Positions 55,056 through 64,000 are shown, counted from the stretch's first letter. The stretch is DNA of 64,000 bases from Kaistia soli DSM 19436 (GCF_900129325.1 NZ_FQUP01000006.1:1-64000); one strand, 5' to 3'. Numbers and translations: made by a program. The notes: generated by a model from the sequence alone, not told the origin.

Positions 55056-56881
55056 CGCGTGTCGGGCTCCCGCAACCTGGCGAGAGCGAGCCCCGCTGCG
55101 GCGAGAGCCGCCGCGCCCGTGCTCGGCATCCTCGAGGCCAGCAGATCCGCGGCGGCGATCATGCCTCCTGCATTGGCCGCTGCGACGGCCGCTGCGGACG
55201 CCCGGCGCTGATCGTGAGGCGTGTCGGCCGGGAGCATGTCGAGCGCCCCGCCGGCGAGGCGGAGGATCGCGGCCTCGTCGAACATGCGCAATGCCGCCTC
55301 GACATCGCTCTGCCCGGCGGTATCCTTCCCCGTGGTTGCCGCGATCCGCGACACGCGCCCGGCATCGCGGAACATCTGCTCTTCGCGGTGGGGGCGGTGA
55401 CTTGCCTGCCGGTTGTCGAGGTCCCGGGCCGCCTCGCCGAGCAGGATGCGGCGCTGGCGGGCCGGCTCGAGCGGCGGTAGCAGTTTCTGGCAGATAGCAA
55501 GCAGCAGAGATGCGAGGCACAGGAAGAGGCAGGAGAACAGGAAGGTCTGTGGACTGTAACTCTGTTGGTTGGCAGGGCTGAAGATCGCGATCGCAAAGAC
55601 TAGATTACTGCGGCCGAGCGAGGCCAAAGCGAGGTTCGGCAGCGTCATCAGCAGCGTCGGCACCAGGACGAACGGCAGCAGGCCGATCGCGAGCAGCGGG
55701 AAATCGCTGACGCCATCCAGGACGACGAATTCGAGGATCCCGGCCAGGAGGCCGCCGATCGGCGCCGCGACCAGTGCAAGCTTGGAGGCGCCGGCGGGAT
55801 CCGGCGCCATGAAGGACAGGCCGATCAGGATGCCGACGAAGGCAAGGGACACGCTTGTGGCGTCCCAGCCGGCGAGAGCGAGCGCCGCTGCCGAAAGACT
55901 GAAATAGACGATCGCGCGCAAGGCGTTGGCGGCTGCGATCCGGGTGGACCGGTAAAGCGGAGAGCGCCATCCGCGCTGCGGCAGCTTGCTGGCCGTCAAT
56001 GCCGCAAGGCTGGCGGCAACGTCGCCTTGTCTCCGCCTGAGCTCGGCCGTCATCCAGGCGATGGCACCGGCGGCGGGGGCGCGTGGATCGCGCGTGGCGC
56101 CCTGCCCCGCCGTCAGGACGGCGAGCATCCGCGCGGCTGCGAGCGTGAACACCAGGTCGACCATGGCGGTGCGCGCAGCGGTGCTGCGCCTGGGTCCGAG
56201 GCTCGACTCGAGCGCGAGGCCGGTGATGTCGGGCCTGAGGCCGGTGATGTCGCGCAGCAGCGCGGCGCTTTCGCCGGCGCCCGGCGAAATGCCCTGCAGC
56301 GCCGCCCGGCCGAACGCCGCGACGCGGTGCTGCAGGTCGGCGAGGCGCTGGTGGATCCTCGGGTGATGATCGGGCGCGAAGAGGATGTCGTTGACGAGCG
56401 TCGAGGCGATGATGCCGACGACAATCGCTGCCCCGCGCTCATGGGCCAGCTGGAACACGCTCTGCGGCATATCGAGAGGCTCGATGGCGACCAGCGCCAC
56501 CGAGATTATGCACAGCACCGCGGCATAGCTGCGGAAGCCGTCCAGAAGGCAGGAGACGAAGACGCAGGCACCGATCCAGAGCGCGAGCACCGCGATCAGG
56601 AGCCCGCCCGTCTGGTGGAAGATCCCGATGATGCCAACCGCCGCCGTCAGGCCGATGATGCTGGCGGCGACGCGATAGGCCGCCTTCTCCATCCCCTGCC
56701 CGCGGGTCGGGAAGGCCAGCACCGCCACGGTTAGCGCGGCCGTCGCGGGAGACTGGAGTTCGAGGCGGAACGCGGCATAGAGCGCGAGCACCAGGGCGAT
56801 CCAGGTTCGCAGCGCGAAGGCCCAGCCCGCAATTGGAAAGCCGGCCAGGACGAGGGGCCGTTGCCCGACAGCCGCGGTCAT
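55052..56881 (-). CDS. FusC/AaeB-family inner-membrane efflux pump
   Basis: A 609-residue transporter with two sets of membrane helices (about 20-190 and 330-500) around a cytoplasmic middle, the FUSC layout of aromatic-carboxylic-acid and fusaric-acid exporters. The start (MTAAVGQRPLVLAG) overlaps the cydB stop by four bases, which ties it tightly to the oxidase operon. With DUF1656 and HlyD it forms a complete tripartite pump except for the outer-membrane channel. Substrates are likely weak organic or aromatic acids. Confidence 0.88.
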   Translation of the reverse strand: MTAAVGQRPLVLAGFPIAGWAFALRTWIALVLALYAAFRLELQSPATAALTVAVLAFPTRGQGMEKAAYRVAASIIGLTAAVGIIGIFHQTGGLLIAVLALWIGACVFVSCLLDGFRSYAAVLCIISVALVAIEPLDMPQSVFQLAHERGAAIVVGIIASTLVNDILFAPDHHPRIHQRLADLQHRVAAFGRAALQGISPGAGESAALLRDITGLRPDITGLALESSLGPRRSTAARTAMVDLVFTLAAARMLAVLTAGQGATRDPRAPAAGAIAWMTAELRRRQGDVAASLAALTASKLPQRGWRSPLYRSTRIAAANALRAIVYFSLSAAALALAGWDATSVSLAFVGILIGLSFMAPDPAGASKLALVAAPIGGLLAGILEFVVLDGVSDFPLLAIGLLPFVLVPTLLMTLPNLALASLGRSNLVFAIAIFSPANQQSYSPQTFLFSCLFLCLASLLLAICQKLLPPLEPARQRRILLGEAARDLDNRQASHRPHREEQMFRDAGRVSRIAATTGKDTAGQSDVEAALRMFDEAAILRLAGGALDMLPADTPHDQRRASAAAVAAANAGGMIAAADLLASRMPSTGAAALAAAGLALARLREPDTR

Positions 56882-57888
56882 GTCGATCGCTTCTCGCGGC
56901 TCGGCTGCCCATAAGAGGCGTCCGGATCGACCTTGCCCTTGAAGACGAAGTAGACGGAAATCGTGTAGGCGAGCGTGATCGGCAGGACGACGATCCCCGC
57001 CCCCCAGAACATGAAGGACTGGCTTGCATGCGGCGCTGCCGCTTCGGCGATCGTGACCGAGAACGGGATGATGTAGGGATAGAAGGAGACAGCGAGAGTT
57101 GCGAAGGCGGCCGCGAAGATGACGGCGCCGCACAGGAACGGTGCCAGATCCATCCGCCGGCGGATCGCGAGCGCCATCGCCGCGGAGGCCAGCGCGCCGA
57201 TCACCGGGAAGACGATCAGGACGGGCCGCTCCAGCCAGAGATTCATGACGGCGAGGTCGAGCGCCAGCGAATAGGCGAAGATCGCGGCGAGAAGGACAAG
57301 CACGGCGACGAGCAGCCTGGGCAGCACGCCGAAGGCGAATGCCTGCACGTCATCGGTCGTCTTGCGCGTCAACCATCCGGCGCCGAGCAGCGCATAGCCG
57401 AGCAACAGCGCGATCCCGCACAGCACGGCGAAGGGCGATAGCCAGCCGAACGCGCCGCCGACATAACGCCCATCGGCGATCGGAAGGCCTTCGACCAGGG
57501 CGCCGATCGCGACGCCCTGCACGAAGGTGGCGACCAGCGATCCGAGAATGAAGCACCAGGTCCAGAACCCGGGATGGCGGCTCTTCTCGCGGAACTCGAA
57601 GGAGACGCCGCGCAGGATGAGCCCGGTCAGCATGACGATGATCGGCAGGTAGAAGGCCGAAAGCAGGGTCGCATAAACGAGGGGGAAGACCCCGAACAGG
57701 ATCGTCCCGGCGATCACCAGCCACGTCTCGTTGCCGTCCCAGACCGGAGCGATCGCGCGGAGCATGTGCCGGCGCCCCCGCTCGTTCGGCATCAGGGCCA
57801 GCAGCATTCCGACGCCCAGGTCAAACCCGTCCAGAAGGACATAGAGCAGGATCGAGAGCGCGAGCGCGGCCGTCCAAAATTCCGTCAT
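56878..57888 (-). CDS. cydB: Cytochrome bd-type quinol oxidase subunit II
   Basis: A 336-residue CydB/CioB with eight or nine membrane helices. The N-terminus (TEFWTAALALSILLYVLLDGFDLGVGML) and APVWDGNETWLVIAG are family signatures. The ATG at 57888 has GGAGGTG upstream, the strongest ribosome-binding site in this region, and overlaps the cydA stop by four bases. Confidence 0.95.
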   Translation of the reverse strand: MTEFWTAALALSILLYVLLDGFDLGVGMLLALMPNERGRRHMLRAIAPVWDGNETWLVIAGTILFGVFPLVYATLLSAFYLPIIVMLTGLILRGVSFEFREKSRHPGFWTWCFILGSLVATFVQGVAIGALVEGLPIADGRYVGGAFGWLSPFAVLCGIALLLGYALLGAGWLTRKTTDDVQAFAFGVLPRLLVAVLVLLAAIFAYSLALDLAVMNLWLERPVLIVFPVIGALASAAMALAIRRRMDLAPFLCGAVIFAAAFATLAVSFYPYIIPFSVTIAEAAAPHASQSFMFWGAGIVVLPITLAYTISVYFVFKGKVDPDASYGQPSREKRST

Positions 57889-59312
57889 GATGCCACCTCC
57901 TGGTGCGAAACGGCCACAGGACCGGGGACACCGGGGCTCTCGCCGGGAATGGACAGGGGTCGTTTCGGGTTGGTCTCGCCCGGCTCGAAAAGGGGGATCG
58001 GCACGGGACCGCGCAGGATCAGGCGGAAGATGTAGGTCACCCCTGCCGCGAAGATGACCGCATAGACGACGGTGAAGATGATGATTGTCGCCCAGACCTG
58101 CGCGCCGGTGAGGGACGGCGTGACCGCGTCGGCCGTGCGCAGCATGCCGTAGACGGTCCAGGGCTGGCGACCGACTTCGGCCGTGAACCAGCCGGTCAGC
58201 GTCGCTGTGAAGCCGAGCGGAAATGAGATGGCTATCGCCCGGAGGAGCCATTGTCGATCCTCGAGCCGCCCGCGGGCGATCTGCAGGCAGCCGTACCAGG
58301 CGAGACCGAGCATCAGTAGCCCACACCCCACCATGATGCGGAACGCGAAAAAGGGGATGATGACGGGCGGGCGTTCCGCATCCGGAAAGCTCTCGATCCC
58401 CACCTCCTTCGCCGTCAGGCTCATCGAGCCGATCAGGCTGCCAAGATACGGGATGGTAACGGCGAAGTCGTTCGACTGCGTGGCCTCGTTGGGCCATGCG
58501 ATCAGCACTTCCGACGCTGGCTGCTCATCCTTCCACCGCGCTTCGATAGCCGCGAACTTCGCCGGCTGCTTATCATGGGTGTAGTCGCCGACCAGATGGC
58601 CGACCAAGAGCTGAGCTGGAACGAGCACCGCGGCGAGGCCTAGGGCCATGCGCAGCATGACCGCGGCCTCGGCCCTGAACGCGCCATGCAGCAGGTGCCA
58701 CGCCCCGGCCGCAGCGATACAGAATGCGGAGGTGATATAGGCGGCCAGCAGCATATGCGGGAATCGCACCCAGACGACCGGGCTGAACAGGATCGCGCGC
58801 CAGTCGTTCGGCCAGAACACGCCGTCAGGCTGCAGTTCGAAGCCGACCGGTGACTGCATCCAGCTGTTGTTGACCATGATCCAGAATGACGAAAGCGTCG
58901 TTCCGAGCGCCACCATTAGGCAGGAAAAGAGATAGAGCCAGCTCGGCACGCGGCCGCGGCCCAACATCAAAACGCCAAAAAAGCTTGCCTCGAGCGCGAA
59001 GGCCGTGAAGCTCTCATAGAGCAGAAGCGGCCCCTGGATGGGACCGGTCCGCCGTGCGAGTTCGCTCCAGTTGGTGCCGAACTGGAAGGCCATCACGATA
59101 CCCGAGACGACCCCCATGCCGAAGGCGATAGCGAAGATCGTGAGCCAGTAATCGAACAGTCGCCGATAGACCGGTCGACCGGTCGCCAGCCATCGCGCCT
59201 CAAGCACACAGAGCCAGGCCGCAAGCCCCACTGTGAAGGCCGGGAAGATGATATGGAATGACACGGTCCCAGCGAACTGGAGGCGGGACAGCAACAGGGC
59301 GGTCGTGTCCAT
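57885..59312 (-). CDS. cydA: Cytochrome bd-type quinol oxidase subunit I (CIO type)
   Basis: A 475-residue quinol-binding haem subunit. His in SFHIIFPAFTVG is a haem ligand position; GWFTAEVGRQPWTVYGMLRT is the conserved late signature. The Q-loop after GDYTHDKQPAKFAAIEARW is short, lacking the long C-terminal insertion of E. coli CydA, so this is the cyanide-insensitive (CIO) subclass of low proton yield. The start at 59312 was chosen over an upstream TTG. Oxidase activity would consume quinol delivered by the neighbouring PoxB and D-lactate dehydrogenase. It is the first gene of a five-gene overlapping run ending with HlyD. Confidence 0.95.
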   Translation of the reverse strand: MDTTALLLSRLQFAGTVSFHIIFPAFTVGLAAWLCVLEARWLATGRPVYRRLFDYWLTIFAIAFGMGVVSGIVMAFQFGTNWSELARRTGPIQGPLLLYESFTAFALEASFFGVLMLGRGRVPSWLYLFSCLMVALGTTLSSFWIMVNNSWMQSPVGFELQPDGVFWPNDWRAILFSPVVWVRFPHMLLAAYITSAFCIAAAGAWHLLHGAFRAEAAVMLRMALGLAAVLVPAQLLVGHLVGDYTHDKQPAKFAAIEARWKDEQPASEVLIAWPNEATQSNDFAVTIPYLGSLIGSMSLTAKEVGIESFPDAERPPVIIPFFAFRIMVGCGLLMLGLAWYGCLQIARGRLEDRQWLLRAIAISFPLGFTATLTGWFTAEVGRQPWTVYGMLRTADAVTPSLTGAQVWATIIIFTVVYAVIFAAGVTYIFRLILRGPVPIPLFEPGETNPKRPLSIPGESPGVPGPVAVSHQEVAS

Positions 59313-59382
59313 GACACGGTTCCTTTCCAGCAAGTTGCCTTGAAGTGCGCAGCCGAGGACCAGTGGCCATCGTGGCGTCGCT

Positions 59383-59639
59383 TTACTTCATGTTCTCGAC
59401 GACCATCTCCCAGACGTCGTGTCACTTGCCGTGCAAGACCGCCCTCGCGCCGTCGAGGGCCATGCCGAGGGCGGCTTCGGGTTGCATGAAGGGTGGTGGA
59501 GGCATAACGAGCTCCATCGGGCTGACCTTGACGTGCGGTAGCGCCGGCCCCGGTTGTTCCAGCCAGGCCAGAACGGCCACCTCTTCACGCCGGCGGTGAC
59601 GAGAACATCGATCAGGACATCAGAGACACGCTGGCTCAA
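59383..59639 (-). pseudogene. Internally deleted pyruvate:quinone oxidoreductase remnant
   Basis: The first 20 codons (MSQRVSDVLIDVLVTAGVKR) match the start of PoxB-type ThDP enzymes. The reading then jumps, with a frame change, to the very end of such an enzyme: AVLAWLEQPGPALPHVKVSPMELVMPPPPF, then a stop after VLHGK, then HDVWEMVVENMK before the final stop. About 500 internal residues are missing. It lies between cydA and the tautomerase and is a paralogue of the intact enzyme at 60139. Confidence 0.75.
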
Positions 59640-59739
59640 GGACGCAGCTCCTCATTCGGAGTGAATGACGAAATCACCACTAGAGCCCGAACGGCGCGAG
59701 CCGCCCTGCCCGATTGCTGGCTTCCATCGTCGGCCGCCC

Positions 59740-60117
59740 TCAGCCTCCGCTGACGACGTCTGGCATGATTTTGCCCATCTCCATGGCCTGACTGGCGGGA
59801 CCTTCCAGAATGCTGAGGACAATCTGGTCGTTGGGCGCGCCGGTTGCCTCCTGCACTAAAGCCCAGAGCTGGACGAGCAGACCGCGTTTGTAGACATCGG
59901 AACGGCCCGTACGGATCAGAAGCGTCAGCGCAACCGCCGCTGCTGGCACGCCCGCAGTGAAGCCGCTACCCGGCTGGTAATCCTGAAAGACCACATGGAC
60001 CCAGTTGCGCGGCACATCGGCATATTCGTGGTGCAGCGCCGTCAGCTTCTCTGCGAGAGCCTGTTTGCCCGTTGCCGTGAGGCTGCCGGCTTCAGTAACG
60101 ATCGTATAGAGCGGCAT
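59740..60117 (-). CDS. Tautomerase-superfamily protein (4-oxalocrotonate tautomerase-like)
   Basis: A 125-residue protein whose mature N-terminus would be Pro (MPLYTIVTEAGSLTATGKQALAEKLT), the catalytic proton-transfer residue of the superfamily. The length and internal pattern (NWVHVVFQDY; RTGRSDVYKRGL) fit the longer cis-CaaD/tautomerase-3 type. It lies 21 bases after poxB on the same strand. The substrate is unknown, perhaps an enol or oxo-acid in the same pathway. Confidence 0.85.
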   Translation of the reverse strand: MPLYTIVTEAGSLTATGKQALAEKLTALHHEYADVPRNWVHVVFQDYQPGSGFTAGVPAAAVALTLLIRTGRSDVYKRGLLVQLWALVQEATGAPNDQIVLSILEGPASQAMEMGKIMPDVVSGG

Positions 60118-60138
60118 GCTTCGCCTCCTTGTCGTCGG

Positions 60139-61860
60139 CTACCGCAGCAGGTTGGACTGAGCGAGATCGATGAGCTCGCCTCCACGTCCATCGAGGACCG
60201 CCTTCAGCATGAACATGCTGAAGGACTCCGCTTCCTCGACCGTCTTGACCGGTGGCATTACCAATTCCTGCCGGACGCTGACGACGTCGAGTAGGGCCGG
60301 CCCGTCATGGGCAAGCACCTCTTTGACGGCGGCCTCGAGGTCGGACGGATCCTCCACCCGCACCCCCTTAATCCCCATTGCCTCTGCCATCGCGGCAAAG
60401 TTCGGGTTCTTCAGATCGACGCCGGCGTCCAAGAATCCAGAAGCCTTCATCTCGAGCTCCACGAAGCCGAGCGTGCCGTTGTTGAGGACCACGACCTTCA
60501 CCGGCAATCCATGCTGGATGAGCGTGACGAACTCGCCCATCATCATCGTGAAGCCGCCGTCGCCTGACATCGAGATGACCTGGCGTTCCGGAAACGCCGC
60601 CTGGGCCCCGATCGCCTGCAGCATGGCATTGGCCATCGAGCCGTGGCTGAACGAGCCAACGAGGCGGCGACGACCGTTCAGCTTCAGGTATCGCGCTGCC
60701 CAGGCCACGGGCGTGCCGACGTCGCAGGTAAAGATTGCGTCGTTGCTCGCATAGTCGCTCACGAGGCGATTAAGATATTGAGGATGGATGTGGCGCGTTC
60801 CGGGCCCGCCCTCGGCGAGCGCATCGAGATCGGCGCGCGCTTTGCGATAATCGGCGCGGGCGTCGTCAAGATGCGCACTGTCCTCCTTGACGTCGATTTT
60901 CGGAAGAAGAGCGGCGAGTGTGTCATGCACGGTGCCGACGACGCCAAGATCGAGGGAACAGCGATTGCCGAGCGCCGCGGCGCGAATATCGACCTGGGCG
61001 ACACGCGCGTGAGTGGGGAAGAACTGGCGGTAGGGGAAGTCGGTGCCGAGCAGAAGAAGCGTGTCGCAGTTCTTCATTGCATTGTAGCCGGACGAAAAGC
61101 CGAGCAGGCCTGTCATGCCAACATCATAAGGATTGTCGTGCTCCACGAATTCCTTGCCACGAAGCGCGTGCACAATCGGCGCTCGCAGGCGTCGCGCCAG
61201 CTCCACCACCTCGTCATGAGCGTGGATGCAGCCGGCACCGCAGAAGAGCGTGACGCGCTCGCCCTCGTTCAAGAGATCAGCCAGTGCATCGAGCTCGCTC
61301 TCGCCCGGACGCACGATCGGCTCAGCGGGCAGCAGCCAGGAGGGCACACTCTTTTCGAGGGGCTTCAGCGCGATGTCCCCGGGCAGCACTACCACCGCGA
61401 CGCCGCGTTCGGCCACTGCGACCCGCATGGCGCGAAGCAGCACCTGCGGCAACTGGGCCGGGCTCGAGACCAGCTCGGCATAGTGGCTGCATTCTCGGAA
61501 CAGGCTCTCTGGATGCGTCGCCTGGAAGTAGTCGATACCGATTTCGCTACTCGGAATATGCGCTGCAATGGCAAGCATCGGGACTCGGCTTCGCTGCGCC
61601 TCATAGAGCCCATTGATGAGATGAAGGTTTCCCGGTCCGCAACTGCCGGCGCAGACCGCCAATTCTCCGGTCAGGTGAGCCTCCGCCGCGGCGGCGAAGG
61701 CGGCACCCTCTTCGTGGCGCATATGGATCCACTCGATGGCACCGAGCCGCCGCAGCGCGTCGGTGAAGCCGTTCAGCGAATCCCCCACCACGCCGTAGAT
61801 GCGCTTCACGCCGGCAGCTGCGAGCGTGTCCGCGAGGAAATCGGCTCCGGTCTGCGTCAT
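60139..61860 (-). CDS. poxB: ThDP-dependent pyruvate:quinone oxidoreductase/pyruvate oxidase
   Basis: A 573-residue enzyme with the three-domain ThDP fold. The N-terminal catalytic Glu50 lies in [16 protein letters not shown], a central FAD-binding domain follows, and a C-terminal ThDP/Mg motif runs from [12 protein letters not shown] to LNNGTLG. It resembles PoxB, which oxidises pyruvate to acetate and CO2 with electrons to quinone. The closest sequences may alternatively be acetolactate-synthase-like, so substrate specificity is an inference. The C-terminal end ([16 protein letters not shown]) is like the remnant at 59383. It is flanked by acetoacetate decarboxylase and a tautomerase on the same strand. 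Confidence 0.88.
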   Translation of the reverse strand: MTQTGADFLADTLAAAGVKRIYGVVGDSLNGFTDALRRLGAIEWIHMRHEEGAAFAAAAEAHLTGELAVCAGSCGPGNLHLINGLYEAQRSRVPMLAIAAHIPSSEIGIDYFQATHPESLFRECSHYAELVSSPAQLPQVLLRAMRVAVAERGVAVVVLPGDIALKPLEKSVPSWLLPAEPIVRPGESELDALADLLNEGERVTLFCGAGCIHAHDEVVELARRLRAPIVHALRGKEFVEHDNPYDVGMTGLLGFSSGYNAMKNCDTLLLLGTDFPYRQFFPTHARVAQVDIRAAALGNRCSLDLGVVGTVHDTLAALLPKIDVKEDSAHLDDARADYRKARADLDALAEGGPGTRHIHPQYLNRLVSDYASNDAIFTCDVGTPVAWAARYLKLNGRRRLVGSFSHGSMANAMLQAIGAQAAFPERQVISMSGDGGFTMMMGEFVTLIQHGLPVKVVVLNNGTLGFVELEMKASGFLDAGVDLKNPNFAAMAEAMGIKGVRVEDPSDLEAAVKEVLAHDGPALLDVVSVRQELVMPPVKTVEEAESFSMFMLKAVLDGRGGELIDLAQSNLLR

Positions 61861-61921
61861 TGGTCAAAACTCCCATGTTGCGGCGGAGCCGCGCTCACAG
61901 CGCTGCCAGGCGCTTGACGGA

Positions 61922-62722
61922 CTAGGCGAGGTAGTTCTTCAGGATTGGCAGATCGGTGACCGAATAAGCCATCCCGAACCTGTAGCCGCGGCCCACCCGC
62001 AGGGGAGCGATCGCGTGCATGTCCTCGCCAGCCACCACTGGAATCGACAGCTCGGCCGATGCCGCCCAGACATCGGTGAAGGTGAGGTCGTCCATGAGCG
62101 AGAGCGTCAGCTCATTGACGGCCGGCTGGTCCTGCTTGCCGGCGCTAAGCTGCGGGAAGTAGCGGCGGATGATCGTCGGTCGGTTGAACACCGTTCGGGG
62201 ATCATCGACTTTCGCCTCCAGTTGGATGCGGGCCGTCGCCAGCCTTTCGCCATGCGCCGAAATGCTTGCACCAAACCTGCTGCCGGCCGCGACTGGGGCA
62301 GCAGCGGCGCTCGGCGCGGCGAAGCTGCGCGTCTGAAAAACGCTGCCAAGCTTCTTCGGGTAGCCCTGGACCCAGCCCCGAGCGAGCGCGGCATCATTGT
62401 CGACAAAGATGTAGGGGCAGAAATTGACCGGCTTGCCATCCAGTCGCGCCTCGACGAGCACAAAGGCCTCGCGGTACTGATAGCGGGCCGGATCCGTGAG
62501 TTCGTCGTTCTCGCCCGTAAACTGCCAGTCGAGAAACCAGAAGAACGCTCTTCCCTGATCCGCCTCGTCAGGGACCAACCCCGGCGGCAGGAGCGCAGTG
62601 ACGGCGGCGGGGTCCGCCCAATATTCGATCGCAATGCAATCGCTCGAATAGTGCCACGGCGGTGGCGGCGTTAGTTGTGACGCACCTTCCGGGGTCAGAG
62701 GTACGGTGTAGCCCTTGAGCAT
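61922..62722 (-). CDS. adc: Acetoacetate decarboxylase
   Basis: A 266-residue ADC-fold protein. The Schiff-base lysine pair Lys123-Lys124 in GYPKKLGSVF is present, aligned with Lys115-Lys116 of the clostridial enzyme, so it is likely active on acetoacetate or a close beta-keto acid. The start at 62722 was chosen over an upstream in-frame one. It lies 61 bases before poxB, plausibly in the same transcript, and 91 bases after the AraC-type regulator. Confidence 0.9.
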   Translation of the reverse strand: MLKGYTVPLTPEGASQLTPPPPWHYSSDCIAIEYWADPAAVTALLPPGLVPDEADQGRAFFWFLDWQFTGENDELTDPARYQYREAFVLVEARLDGKPVNFCPYIFVDNDAALARGWVQGYPKKLGSVFQTRSFAAPSAAAAPVAAGSRFGASISAHGERLATARIQLEAKVDDPRTVFNRPTIIRRYFPQLSAGKQDQPAVNELTLSLMDDLTFTDVWAASAELSIPVVAGEDMHAIAPLRVGRGYRFGMAYSVTDLPILKNYLA

Positions 62723-62813
62723 TGTGCGGCCTCTCTTCCAGGGGAACGATCCTTGGTGCGCCAGAAAATGCCGGATGACGCGGGAGGCGTCTTTCAACCT
62801 TCCGGCGCGAATT

Positions 62814-63842
62814 TTACAAAGTCGGCACGGCGCCCGACGATCGGCCGAGATAATCGATCCGCGAGTCGAGCAGCAGTGGTCCAACGGGTGCTTCGCCCGA
62901 CAGATGCTCCCGGCGCCACCGCCCCGGGCTCACCCTGTTCCGTGCTTTGAATGCGATACTGAAATGGCTCTGATTGCCGAAACCGCAGGCGAGCGCGATT
63001 TCGGCGAGTGATATCTCAGGATCGAGCAAAAGCTGTTCAGCTCGGTTGATCCGGCACGATATCAGCCACTGATGTGGGCTGACGCCGGTCGTGTTCCGGA
63101 AGGCACGGCCGAAATGTGCGCTCGATATCCGACATTCTCGAGCGAGTTCGGCCAGCGAAACATCGAGATTAGCATTCATCATCTCTTTCGCGCGCCGCTC
63201 CTGCCAGGGCGCAAGGCGTGTTGGGGAGGCTGATGTCTGCACCGTGCGTTCACTGTAGCGGCCAATGATATGGGCGCAGGCGCCGCTGAGAAGGCCGTCA
63301 AGCAGGAGGCCGCTGAGCGGGTGCCGGCCGGACAGGGCAGCGCGCGCGCCCTCTGCCAGGCCCCTCATGACCGGATCGTTCCAGCCACGCGGCAGATCAC
63401 TTCGGAGTTCGGAGATCGATGCCTTGTCGATCTCGGACGCCGCACGGTTCAATGCGGTGAGGGGTAGCGAAAAGTGAATGAAGTGGGAGGGACCGTGGAC
63501 AAGCGCGCGCGGATCCTGCCGCTGATCGATGATATAGGTCTCGCCGGACAGTCCGGGCTCGACCGGGACAGAACGCCCGTTCAGCCATAGCTCGTGGTCG
63601 ACGCCCCGTAGGAGAACGGCGACGTGGAAGCTCTCCTGATAACCCAGCGACTGGTTCGGTCCGGTCCTGCGGGGCTCCAGGAGAATCTCCGACAGCGTCA
63701 GTTCGCCGGGTCTCTGGATGTGTTGGAGGTGCGGGGGTGGCTCCGGCGCCTCAAAGCTCTCGGCTATGAGCGAAGCGGGGCTGCGGCGCGATAAGACCTT
63801 AGGGGGATATTGCGTGCTCATGCGAAAAGCTTCGCTGCGCAT
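62814..63842 (-). CDS. AraC-family transcriptional regulator of the organic-acid island
   Basis: About 342 residues. The N-terminal half has a cupin-like sensor (VAVLLRGVDHELWLNGRSVPVEPG). The C-terminal 100 residues hold two HTH motifs (SLAELARECRISSAHFGRAFRNTTG and SLAEIALACGFGNQSHFSIAFKARN). The exact start is uncertain: ATG 63842, ATG 63821 or a longer one. It is on the same strand and immediately upstream of adc, so it is the natural candidate to control the adc-poxB-tautomerase genes and perhaps cydAB. Confidence 0.88.
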   Translation of the reverse strand: MRSEAFRMSTQYPPKVLSRRSPASLIAESFEAPEPPPHLQHIQRPGELTLSEILLEPRRTGPNQSLGYQESFHVAVLLRGVDHELWLNGRSVPVEPGLSGETYIIDQRQDPRALVHGPSHFIHFSLPLTALNRAASEIDKASISELRSDLPRGWNDPVMRGLAEGARAALSGRHPLSGLLLDGLLSGACAHIIGRYSERTVQTSASPTRLAPWQERRAKEMMNANLDVSLAELARECRISSAHFGRAFRNTTGVSPHQWLISCRINRAEQLLLDPEISLAEIALACGFGNQSHFSIAFKARNRVSPGRWRREHLSGEAPVGPLLLDSRIDYLGRSSGAVPTL

Positions 63843-63904
63843 CGCGTCGCCGGCGAGTTTTGGTTTGTAAATTCCGGTAAAACATCGGCACCGCAATAGA
63901 GGCG

Positions 63905-64000
63905 TCAGCGGGTACCGAGCCGGACTATCAGGCGGCGCGACGCAAGGAGATCGGGCGTATCCCAGCCTTCCTTGAACTGCTCATAGACAGAAGCGAGAAG
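63905..64000 (-). CDS. C-terminal end of a gene running out of the window
   Basis: The last 31 codons of a minus-strand gene: LLASVYEQFKEGWDTPDLLASRRLIVRLGTR then stop at 63905. The VYxxFxEGxDTxDL-x-x-A-x-x-L pattern is the usual tail of large AAA-ATPase/adenylate-cyclase-type regulatory proteins. The rest lies beyond base 64000. Confidence 0.6.
   Translation of the reverse strand, partial: LLASVYEQFKEGWDTPDLLASRRLIVRLGTR

Noticed and set aside
1-64000. tRNA, rRNA and CRISPR search by eye
   Set aside because: No cloverleaf-like sequence with a conserved T-loop, no rRNA segment and no regularly spaced repeat array was noticed; a covariance-model scan would be needed to exclude small RNAs.

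Overview
The window is GC-rich DNA that is most likely from an alphaproteobacterium, probably of the order Hyphomicrobiales. The signs are a FixK-like Crp/Fnr regulator, a six-gene Mrp antiporter with fused MrpA/MrpB, a short Q-loop (cyanide-insensitive type) bd oxidase, alphaproteobacterial-style che genes and many c-di-GMP enzymes. I see no rRNA or tRNA gene, no intact insertion sequence and no CRISPR array.

Layout: (1) 1-6.6 kb holds regulators: a Crp/Fnr protein cut by the window edge, two membrane diguanylate cyclases, an AraC regulator, a DUF2158 protein and a small membrane protein. (2) 6.7-10.4 kb holds a secreted arylsulfatase followed by its probable activating formylglycine-generating enzyme. 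(3) 10.8-21.8 kb is a compact chemosensory operon: a soluble MCP with two hairpin-tip segments, a triple-CheW protein, cheB, cheR, cheA, a STAS-like protein, a CheY-like regulator, a CheC-type phosphatase and a PAS hybrid histidine kinase. There are no flagellar genes. (4) 22.3-28.6 kb is an XRE regulator and the mrpA(B)CDEFG cation/proton antiporter operon.

(5) 28.7-42.2 kb is a worn accessory region. It has a DNA methylase pseudogene carrying a small foreign insert, a repeat-rich secreted protein, an alpha/beta-hydrolase remnant, an Ivy-like protein, a second secreted sulfatase, porin-like and small-membrane-protein remnants, a site-specific integrase remnant and dispersed short repeats. 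Inside it lies the most interesting intact unit, a minus-strand set EAL phosphodiesterase - KaiC - KaiB - GAF-GGDEF diguanylate cyclase (39.5 to 34.7 kb). It suggests a Kai-type timer or switch tied directly to c-di-GMP synthesis and breakdown.

(6) 42.3-49.4 kb is a complete biotin-independent malonate decarboxylase operon (mdcA-C-D-E-G-B-F-H, minus strand): enzyme subunits, prosthetic-group synthesis, transporter and malonyl transferase. A strong hairpin separates it from an upstream secreted hydrolase. (7) 50.4-63.9 kb is a minus-strand organic-acid and quinone-respiration island: AraC regulator, acetoacetate decarboxylase, pyruvate:quinone oxidoreductase (PoxB type), a tautomerase, a PoxB remnant, CIO-type cydAB, an AaeB/FusC - DUF1656 - HlyD efflux pump translationally overlapped with cydAB, and a large FAD/Fe-S D-lactate-type dehydrogenase. 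The inferred logic is that D-lactate and pyruvate feed electrons to quinone, the bd oxidase reoxidises the quinol, and the pump exports toxic carboxylic or aromatic acids.
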